Source: Phoronis australis
Lineage: Eukaryota; Phoronida; Phoronidae
Direction of reading: 5' to 3'
NCBI GenBank assembly: GCA_002633005.1
Contig: NMRA01000495.1
Coordinates: forward strand, 42,921 to 97,771
Length of the DNA stretch: 54,851 nucleotides
A program made the translations under genes and the position numbers. The notes under the pieces are model-generated. The model ran no database searches and was not told the origin of the DNA. It saw only the letters and a program-made list of their open reading frames with translations. Below, piece after piece: positions 46,255 through 54,851 of this stretch; the first letter of the stretch is position 1; every line of letters starts with the position of its first letter.

Positions 46255-49200
46255 TGGATAGTCCAAGCTCATAGCATGTGACCCATGAACTTTGAACTGA
46301 AGGCAGTGCTGGGTCGTCAATGTCAATAGACCGACAGCTAAGTTATACAGACCTGGCATGAAGACAACCTGAAACGTGGAAGTCTGGCGGAATGGTCACC
46401 CCCATTTGTACATGCAAAAAAACCTGTTAATAGTTTTTGTTTTGACTCTTTTTGTTTACATGGTTATGATGATGGGAGGGGACATAAATACACAAAAATT
46501 GAAGTGTCACTGTGTTTTTTTTTTCATTTCCGTGGAAGAGCTTTGCGGAGTTTTATGAATAGAGGTAAAGCATTCTGTGTTCGTTGAGGAAGATGGTGGA
46601 CTTCAATCACTGAATTTTACAACTTAACTGTCAAGAGTATTGGAAAATGTCTAGATATCCAGTCACTATGTGAAAGTCAATTTCAATTTATTTAAATGTA
46701 ATGCAGTTCTAATTAAAAGTTTAGAGCATGTAACAAAAGTTCAAAGAAAGCTACCTGGCTGGTCTCGGATTAAAAAATGCAACTGACTATGGTGAACTGC
46801 AATGAAGCATCTATAAACCTACATTGAAAAAAGTGGGATGAACCTGGTTTATTTCTATCAATGGAAAATACAGGATGATGGCTAAGAAACGGAACTGACT
46901 GTTATTTCTAGTTTTACTGATATTACCAATTCTCATCACTGTCCAAGGTGACATATTCAGCAAACGGATACAACAAAAGTTGCCGACCTATGAGATCAAA
47001 ACACTGCATCATTATACGGTGGCCCCATTGATGGCAGTTTGAACTTAGCAGTCAGGAGTACAAATTGCTTATCTAACGAGAGTAAATCGACTCGGATGAA
47101 GTATGTTTTGAATAACAGCATACAGATGGATGAACCTTTATGCATGCAATCGGCACCTACTTGCACAACTTAAGTTGTGCATTTTGCTTGTTACTTAGTG
47201 ACAATTTGTGCACCAGCAATATTTTGGTTCATTATATTGGATTGAATTCATTTAAATGGTATATGGTTCATGGGAATTCACACCAACAGTCAATATCATA
47301 ATTGAAGCAAGGTTAATCTTCAGTCGTGATCATTGATGATTTAAGTTTTCCATTAACGGTAATTGTAATCATTTATCATCGGGCTGATATGAATTAATAT
47401 TGACCAAAACGGGGTTGTACGTTGAGTTGACAACTTCTGATACTTAAGTATGTCTTTTTATGGCACATTGGATTTCATTGACGAAGTGTCATCCACTGGT
47501 ATCGCATTCAGTGCAAGCCACAAGTATTCCACACAAAATGACCTGCAATTCACCATCATGATGTCTGGGAGGAAGCCAAACTCATCATCAGCGTAGAATC
47601 CAGAGGAAAGTTTATAGAATGGCTAAGGGCTGTTCCAGTAAAATCCGTGTGGGAGGGGGGGACGGCAGTAGAAATAAAAATTCATGGGTGGTGGTCTTCA
47701 GAAAAAAACTCAAATTATGGGTGGTCCTTCCTGTAAGAAGTGATGCATTAAAAATAGGTGGTATTTTTTGAGCTGTTAATGTTGACAGGTTGGTTACTTC
47801 AGCAGTCAAAACTCAAAAAAATGCAATTGGCATATATCCTAACTTATCCCAATACAAAAAAGCCCATATTGCCAGTGAACAGAGTGCAATATTTTCACTA
47901 AGCCATTAATCAAGTCATGGGCAACTTGATTTGAGCCAACTGTTTGTCTGCAGTCTTATTGAATTGAAAAGTTATGCAACACTGAACTGGTGTTAACACA
48001 TATAAGAAAATTGATGATTTTTAAATAAAAAGTATGAGGAGTAAGATAAACAAGTTCCAATATTCACTTGACATAGAAGTATAAAAGAGTTCGTGGAGAC
48101 AGTTTGAGATTCATAGATCCTTATAATTGAAAGAATGTTCATTGAAATTATAGACACATGGTGAACAGAGACACCTGGTGGCTGCCAAAAGTATCGCTCA
48201 CAGGCTACTTTAGTTTTTGACAATATTGGACAAGACAACTAGTTCTTGTCTGTCAATCATCTAAGTTCTTAACAGGTCCTCCTGGAGGCAATTTGTTTGC
48301 AAGTGTTGGATTTTATATTTTATCCTATTAAAAATAATTAAAAAATTATGGGTCATGGGTTGGAGAAATAAATGAAAAATATGGGCGGTGGGTACGAAAT
48401 AAAAGTGCCTTCCCCCCCTCCCATACAGATTTTGCTGGAACAGCCCTAAGCCATTTTTGTTTAGAATCGGCCATCATGACGGAGAAAATATTTTGTTTGG
48501 TCACTTTTTTCTTGTTCTGTAAGTTGTCTGCAGTACGATGACCAAGAACAGAATTAGATGCTCACAGCTGTCACTAAGCATCTCGTCCTAAAAAATCGCA
48601 CTTAATAGGCGAGTTGGACACAACTCCAGTCCCCAACCCAGACGTAAGATTGTTAACTCAAATGTTCAGTTCCAAATCTTCTGACACAGGCACTGACGTT
48701 TATGTACATGTGATATACATCACTGCCAAATGCGTTTATCTATAGTAAGGGACTGCAACACACTTCACAGCTCCAACAAGTTAAATGAGAAATAAGAATC
48801 CAGTATCCTGCTACCGGACCTTCATCAAGATTTCTAGGGTGCCCAAATGGACACCCCAAATCGTATTTAGGGACCCTGGGGTCAGTTTCTCGATAAGTTT
48901 ATTGTGGTTTGTCTTTTGGCTTCAATTTTCTGACTTTTTCCTTAGCCTGATTTCGTGAAACGAGCTCAACTATCCGTAGACTGATTTTTAGCCAGATGTC
49001 GAGACAACGGCCTCCTGTTCAGCATTTAGACACCTAGTTGGATGCAAAAGTAAAGTATGTAACTGTCTCTTTTAACTTGCCAGCAACAGCTCTTTGGACT
49101 CGTTGGCGTGCACAGAACAAGATAACAAACATAAAATAAACTATATTGCAGACCCAGTTCTCCACAGTACCATACCTTACGTACTCTAACAGCAGTTTGT

Positions 49201-49431
49201 CTTGGGGATCATACAAACACAGTCACACGTCATTGCTCATGGACGTACTAAGAAACTGGGAAACCCATTTATGGACGCCCTATTTTTGATCCCCTACGCC
49301 CCACAGTCAGCGGTGATGCTCTTCAGCATGCGAGCCCAGCTGTTATACACTCTGCCCTTTCTTGAGGGTGGAGGGTTGACACAAGCCAACACAAGCCGCA
49401 GTAAGACTTGGAAGTTGTAAGCACTGTTGTG
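46255..49431. other. Intergenic region between BTF3 and the REX1BD-like gene (convergent 3' ends)
   Basis: It contains the BTF3 3' UTR, for which an ATTAAA near 46712 is a possible poly(A) signal, and the transposon at 47618-48455. A dispersed repeat at about 48893-49010 has a diverged copy at about 28700-28890 (shared ATCCGTA and CTGATTTT words). No further exon was recognised. Confidence 0.5.
47618..48455. mobile_element. DNA transposon with AATGGCTnAGGGCTGTTCCAG ends
   Basis: The left end reads AATGGCTAAGGGCTGTTCC. The right end in reverse reads AATGGCTTAGGGCTGTTCC, and inversion continues through AAAATCnGTnTGGGAGGGGGG. The length is 838 bp with no long ORF. Its left 280 bp match 41933-42214 in reverse. 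AATGGCTTAG also occurs internally at about 47898-47907, so a smaller unit may be nested here. Confidence 0.65.
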
Positions 49432-52400
49432 CTACTCGTACAAGTCTTCGCTTTCATACTTCAGTTCTTCTAACTGCTCGTTAATGCTCTCCACAACACT
49501 GGCCAACCTGAAGAAAACGTTGCACTGGTGTCATTGTTGCTCTACCTGGCACCTTGCTAATGGAATGGCTGTTTGAGTGAGAAGCCATACAACAAGACTA
49601 TTGAATGTGACACTCAATAGTCACTTGGTGGCGCTAGTCAAACTACGGTCTACATGAGTATATGAAAAAAATCTCACCAATTTTGGACAAAAAATAATTG
49701 TCAGAGTGTGCTTTTTCATTTTTCAAAGGTTTCTAACATTGTCATGAACACCCACAAGTTCTCAGAATCATTATCTGATGGAAACTCACTTACAAGGGTG
49801 CCGCATTTTGAGAACCAGTTTGATTCCATTATTCAGTGACTTGCATGGTTAACAGAAGGTCCTGGGTTCGAGTCCCGGTTGGGGGCAGAAATTTTTTCAG
49901 ACTTATACTCATGTGGCCAAAAGATGGCGTGCTGACGGGACAAATGTTTGCAACATATTTCCACACCATATTGAGATTGACATATTTACATGTTCAGTGA
50001 CTATTGTCAAAACTATGGCAGAACATTTATTTAGCATCACTTGTCTTTTATCAAAAAATGGCATCCATGTTGTGTCGCAAATTGGTGGGATATCACTGTA
50101 AATTCATGCATTCACTTGGTGCTCCGCTACCCAAAACGGACTGAACTAGTGGGGGATGACGATCAGTCAGATAAATGCTCTATTGACGCCTGATAATCAT
50201 TTTATTAGTGTCGATGATTTTTCAACAAATGAAAACTACAAAGAGTGTTGTCTATCGCTGGCTTGGTGCGTACTGTGTAGATGTCGAAAAAACATTTGTC
50301 AAAATTTATACTACTTACAGCACGGTAGTCTGTAAAAAAGAAAAAATGACATAACATACAATTATTTTTTAGTGAAATAACCAAAGAAATGTCATATCTT
50401 AGGTGAAAATAAAGATACCAGGTTATCTTAAAGAGACATTTTTCTGTGTTAATTGCTGTACTCCCTTGCCGAATATTTACCATTCAAGGAACAACAGAAA
50501 GTGACATAAACAACCCAGTAAAAGGGCCACATTTTTGGTTCCACATTAACATCCAGTTAATACTGTGTAAACTGATTACATCATGATTGTCACTGCTCAC
50601 CTTCCTTTTAAGTCTTGTACTTCCTGCGTAAACGATTCATCATTGGGATGATCTATCACATTTTGAGTTGCTATTTGCAGCTTAGCAGTCTAAAAACAAG
50701 AGGGTCATCGTTAAAGTTACTTACTACCAGCACTGGAGCAAGCATCACAACGTAGGGATCGCTCACATTACCAAACAATGTTTTAAAATGATAACGTGCG
50801 TTGCGAAATAGTTTTTTGCGAATGTTGTCATGCCATCCAGTGGTCTTTGCATTGAGAGTGGTGGTAGAGCAGAACTCATGACTATCTTGTAGAATGGGTG
50901 GTGCAGGATGTCAGTCTCCCTGGGTGACTGGCCAGGCTTGCCGTCCTCAAGATGTCTGAAAACCACCTCGCTGCTGCCATTCGACAAAATGATAATTTTG
51001 CGAATCTGTTACTAGAACAACTTAAGTTTCAAATAGCTTTGAATTGATATTATAAGGATTATGTTGTATATACACAGTGTCCTTACCTATTTGTACATTC
51101 CAGAGAAAGATTCAATTACCTCTATGCAACAGAACTACAGATGGTGTTGCAGCACCAATCAAGGCGGGGTGATAAAACTCACAATGTCGTGACTCTCTGA
51201 TGATACAAAACTTGTCTTTAATATTTAAAACCTCTATCCCCTAATACGGGAAGAAATTTCAATGTTTTAGGATACTTAATTTCTTTTGGAATCAGTCTGG
51301 TTACATAAGGCACATGGTTTGCGACAAAATCGGTGAATCACTAGGGATTACCTGCATGCTCAGGCACCCTTTATAGACCACAAAATGCCTAAAGAACTTG
51401 CTCAGTCATTCAATGATTGAACAATGGTGAATTTCCACCTGGCCCATGATCATCATGATTTCGGAATCGTGGTGCACGTGTTGTTGCTCACTCACCAGTT
51501 CTAACTTAGTCTTTTCCTCTTCTTGTACTTTCTCAATGTACTCGCTTAATTTAGGATAGCCAAGTTTGTCCTTTAGCTGATTCTGAATTACGATGATGTC
51601 TTCAGAGATCTTCTTGAACACTGATGTGATTTCATGGACTAGTTGCTTGTACATAGGAAAGTTGTACTGAGGGGCTCCAGCCAGGTAAGCCTGGTAACCT
51701 CTGTAAAAGTTAGAAACTAAAGAATAATGCCAAGATACCAATACGGGCGTGCGTTCAGTAGACGCTAGGACCTAGCTTAAACCTAGTCAAAGTCGCGTCT
51801 TCTTATTTAAAATGCACGGCAATATCTCACGTAATCTCACGAAGTCTTGCTTTTTAGCGAGGTCCTAGCGTTACTGAACGGGAGGCGGGTTACGTATCAG
51901 AGCGAAAGAACAACAAGTGGATGATCACATTTCCTCTGCCACAGTATTTCTTGGAGAAAAAATGCTTTACGTGAAAAGAATCCTACACTGACACCATGAT
52001 TGGTCGAGATTGGGCGACTCGACAGGTTTGCGTACCTCAAAATTTCCTGGTAATGATCGAAGACACATAGCTGCTGTAGTTAACTTAATCGACTTAGGCT
52101 GCTGATGTCATCCATCTCTAGATAATGAGACCCGCACGTAGTATTTTTAAATTTTCGTTTTGAAATTTTTTGAATACCATTGATGGATAGTTTGTGAAAA
52201 GTACACATGATTAGAAATTTTGAATTTTGAAAATTGGACAAGGAATGTGACTTTTACAAAACATTTGTGTAATGTTACAATATTATGCTCCTCATCAATG
52301 TGAGAGATTTGCATTTGATTCCCAGAACCTGCCTTTTAATTCTAGAAAAAAGGGTAACACCGTTGCCTAATGAAGTAAAGTAATGCTCATAGTAACATTT

Positions 52401-53081
52401 CTTATCTTAATGATCTTATAGTTGTCTCTAACATGCCAGGAAAGACACTGATTATGCCTTTTAATCATGGCATGTACTTTTGAAATGAGACAGTAATAAA
52501 GTTTCTTTATTATTTAATGTTACAGAGGTATGTGACTTAAAATCAAAATAGCACTTCTTGGATGTACCGCAGGTTTGTAGCTGCTTTAAAACTTTAGCCA
52601 GATTTGCAAAACCTTGATTAATTTTATGTCAGATATGATGTTCTGAAGTTAGCCAAATTGGACATTTTTTCCAACATAAAAAGCTTGAAAATTTTGAAAC
52701 TTGCTTCTCAGTTTACTCACAAATATTTCAAAAGTAAGCACAGCTTCACACAGATAGGCACACGGGTCTAGTAAGCACAGCTTGACACATATAGGCACAT
52801 GGGTCTAGTAAGCACAGCTTCACAAATATAAGCACATGGGTCTAGTAAGCACAGCTTCACAAATATAGGCACATGGGTCTAGTAAGCACAGCTTCACACA
52901 GATAGGCACATGGGTCTAGTAAGCACAGCTTCACACAGATAGGCACATGGGTCTAAACACACACATGTTAGAAGACACTCCCGTATTAATCTTACTCATC
53001 AAATAAGTTGTAGGTGTGTACTCTTTCCTCTTGCAAGCCGTAAAATTTCTTGAGTTCCTCTCTGGCTTCTGCAGAATGTGC
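49432..53081 (-). CDS. REX1BD: REX1BD (C19orf60) homologue, 5' end not found
   Basis: Four exons read in phase: 53081-52996, 51700-51496, 50689-50601 and 49507-49432, coding for about 151 residues. The frame gives KKFYGLQEERVHTYNLFDE, GYQAYLAGAPQYNFPMYKQL, VHEITSVFKKISEDI, QEEEKTKLEL, TAKLQIATQNVIDHPNDESF and ends ELKYESEDLYE. This is the pattern of vertebrate REX1BD, a short coiled-coil protein with a DNA-repair REX1-B domain named after a Chlamydomonas excision-repair gene. Its role in animals is poorly known. The first exon shown enters in phase 0 without an ATG, so at least one upstream exon is missing. Splice sites are standard GT-AG. The gene is convergent with BTF3. Confidence 0.9.
49663..49795. 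repeat. Dispersed repeat, partner of 44440-44560
   Basis: AATCTCACCAATTTTGGAC, AAAAAATAATTG and TCTGATGG match the BTF3-intron copy in order. It lies in the last REX1BD intron. Confidence 0.5.
49846..49890 (+). repeat. tRNA-like B-box sequence, probable SINE or tRNA remnant
   Basis: GGTCCTGGGTTCGAGTCCCGG has the T-arm and B box of a tRNA, and TTCAGTGACTTGCATGGTTAAC upstream is a weak A box. No acceptor stem or anticodon arm can be drawn, so it is not a tRNA gene. Confidence 0.4.
52733..52954. repeat. Minisatellite, six 37-bp units
   Basis: There are six head-to-tail copies of a unit beginning AGTAAGCACAGCTT and ending GGCACATGGGTCT. The array fills exactly 222 bp, with 0-4 differences per unit; units 5 and 6 are identical. 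It starts 42 bp inside the intron after the 52996 donor of the REX1BD-like gene. Confidence 0.92.
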
Positions 53082-53984
53082 CTATAAAACGGAGATCAAT
53101 GATGCACAATGAGCAATTTGCGTGCCCTGTTCAACACAGTATCTTTTGCAATGCTTTGCTTACTGAAAATCTAATGAACTTGATAGCAAAATTACACTGA
53201 CATTCAAAGCTATGCCTTAAAAAACGAGTTGACTTGAAGGGTGTCAGTCGTGGGTACTACTACTAGAAAACATTTTCACGAGTCAAAGTAAGTTGTCTTT
53301 TATCCGAATGCAAAACATTATCAACTGAATTAATGTCTCTTGTGGCCTAACTCGCGTGATGTCCATGGAATCACTTTATGGTAAACGTATGTGGTAAAAA
53401 ATTAACGGCGACCAAAAACAAATGTGGAGTTGTAATTCTTCTCCAATCATCTTAATTTCCGTAGACACGCTTCATTGAGGATGTATATAGAAGTAGATCT
53501 AGAAAGGATCGCTGAAAAAAGCAAGTACTTTTTTAAGTGACAATATTAAGTGTAAAATGTACATTTGATGAGGTGAAAACCTATTGGGTGACCAGATTTG
53601 GGCTACCCATTAGCTAGAAAAGGAAGTGCAAAACCTCTCTGTTGCCCATGGGCAGCAAGGTTTCCTTTGTTTTCACACACATACCTTTCCTGAGTTATCT
53701 TCAGTTAAGCATGCTGAGCATGTTGGGTTTGTTGATTCAGGCTACAAACCACACAGCTGCCTGGCTGTACTTAAACATTGTTTTGGGTTCATTTTACTTA
53801 TTCATGTTTAAAGGGTAGTGCATATTTGCCTTAATTACAGAAAACCTTCAAATTTCGTTTCTGAAGCACAAAAATTGGTCCACAAATATTAAATGAAGTT
53901 ACAGTATTTTGATGTGACCACTAGAGTTTCACAGTACACGAGGAAAGTAACTCCTGCAGTCAGACACTGTTCAGAAACACAGGC

Positions 53985-54095
53985 ATACTCAGCTTCTGAT
54001 CGTCCCGAATACACTACATATATACTTGTAGTATTATATATACATATACATATATATATATATAAATATATGTATTGGGGACAATCAGAAGCTGC
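53985..54095. repeat. Inverted repeat around an AT dinucleotide tract
   Basis: CAGCTTCTGATCGTCCCGAA on the left and its inverted partner (CAGCTTCTGATTGTCCCCAA) on the right have two mismatches. They enclose about 60 bases of TATATA/CATATA. Weaker inverted similarity continues outward through CTGTTC and ACAC words. Confidence 0.7.
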
Positions 54096-54296
54096 GGACG
54101 CGTGTTTTGCCTTTGGAACAGATCTGATAAGAGCTACTGCTTGCTTGAGCTCATCATTATCTAGGGTAATCTTACATAACCGGACTAGCGAGACAACTGT
54201 CTCACGCACATCTTCAGTTTCAATACTTTGCCTAATGCGCCTATTTAAAATACAAGCGAAGAGGTTAGTATAGAAACCGGTGGGGAGTGTTGTACC

Positions 54297-54327
54297 CTAG
54301 TCTAGCCTAGAGTCTAGGTTAGACTAG
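54297..54327. repeat. 13-bp inverted repeat, one mismatch, 5-base loop
   Basis: CTAGTCTAGCCTA and TAGGTTAGACTAG flank GAGTC. No function recognised. Confidence 0.6.
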
Positions 54328-54706
54328 TTTGGCTTTGTCCAGCCAGTCGAGGGGCTACAGCGTTGCTAGTATTGCTAGCCTGGCTTGACTGCAGCCCGGG
54401 GCGACTTAAGAATTTTATCAGATTTTTCTAGGTCAAAAGTGATTCAAATGCCAGTTGCTACAACGTCCTTACCATTAAAAAGAAACAAACAGTAACGGAA
54501 TCTGACCGGACTTGGGAAATCCTTGTAAAGCAAAACACGGAAGCGCAGCCAAAACTAAATTTCGAGTACTCATCTGTTCACGTAAAATATGTTTTTATAA
54601 ATTAATATGCTACATATGTCAAACAAATTTAAAACCAAATGAAATTATAACACAGTAGAATATGTTTTTTCAATCTAGACTGTCTTCAAATCGAGTGTGT
54701 GTTTTA

Positions 54707-54804
54707 ACTTCCGGCATATTGTAAATGGAGGTGCTGGTTAGCAGACGGTTGTCTATTTCACACCGAAGTAAGAAAAAGTATGAGCTTATAAGAACCTACC
54801 AAAG
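54707..54804 (+). promoter_or_regulatory. Possible divergent promoter with ETS motif and a candidate first exon of a plus-strand gene
   Basis: ACTTCCGG (54707-54714) is an ETS-type site common in TATA-less divergent promoters. Directly downstream, an ATG at 54725 opens a 26-codon basic stretch (MEVLVSRRLSISHRSKKKYE, then LIRTYQ) that ends at a good donor, AAAG|GTAATT, at 54804. No protein family can be assigned from 26 residues, so both the gene and the promoter remain conjecture. Confidence 0.3.
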
Positions 54805-54851
54805 GTAATTTACTGATGACTTTAGTAGTAGTATTTTGAGCTTTCTTTCAA

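Larger units (their letters stand above)
53082..54724. other. REX1BD: Upstream region of the REX1BD-like gene, first exon not resolved
   Basis: The missing 5' exon should lie here or beyond the right edge. One open stretch on the minus strand (about 54246-54156) reads RQSIETEDVRETVVSLVRL and NDELKQA. It has a TTTAAATAG acceptor-like start and a phase-0 GCA|GTAGCT donor-like end, but no family match supports it. The region also holds the hairpins at 53985-54095 and 54297-54327. Confidence 0.35.

Noticed and set aside
49846-49890. Functional tRNA gene
   Set aside because: Only the T arm is convincing; no anticodon or acceptor stem.
53889-54273. Overlapping open frames on both strands rich in Tyr/Ile
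   Set aside because: They cross the TATATA tract of an inverted repeat. Both frames are products of low-complexity DNA.

Overview
The window comes from a nuclear genome of an animal, most likely an invertebrate deuterostome (cephalochordate, hemichordate or echinoderm). The genes are split into short exons with GT-AG introns, and their closest recognisable relatives are animal proteins. The non-coding DNA is AT-rich and crowded with small DNA transposons. I cannot name the species from sequence alone.

Layout from left to right. (1) 1-784, minus strand: a THAP-type zinc-finger gene with at least two in-frame stops and one frameshift, so a pseudogene or a badly damaged copy; it runs off the left edge. 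(2) 3331-6785, minus: a complete two-exon gene of the biotinidase/vanin (pantetheinase) family, with signal peptide, catalytic E-K-C triad and a GPI-type tail. Its single intron appears to use a GC donor. (3) 9990-38439, minus: NASP, the histone H1/H3-H4 chaperone, with 15 coding exons over 28.4 kb. The exon set includes a 1.57 kb exon coding for the acidic insertion, which carries a 25-residue repeat. (4) 38745-46254, plus: BTF3, the beta subunit of the nascent polypeptide-associated complex, complete with six coding exons plus a probable 5' non-coding exon. NASP and BTF3 lie head to head, and the short interval between them carries E2F and CRE-type motifs. (5) 49432-53081, minus: the last four coding exons of a REX1BD (C19orf60) homologue; its first coding exon was not found with confidence.

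The main structural oddity is a 5.8 kb direct duplication inside NASP (14892-20693 and 20771-26660), split by a 77-base run of N. It holds the same five exons twice. The first copy stops exactly at the gap, the second runs on past the homologous point, and joining the two exon sets in series breaks the reading frame. The simplest explanation is two unmerged alleles in the assembly, not a real duplication.

Introns and intergenic stretches hold several small transposon families with visible terminal inverted repeats, some with target-site duplications. They also hold a fold-back type element, a 143/430-bp higher-order tandem repeat, a 37-bp minisatellite and tRNA-like SINE fragments. I see no operon, CRISPR array, prophage or other unfamiliar multi-gene system here. 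The most useful observations concern gene structure, the shared promoter, the assembly artefact and the repeats.
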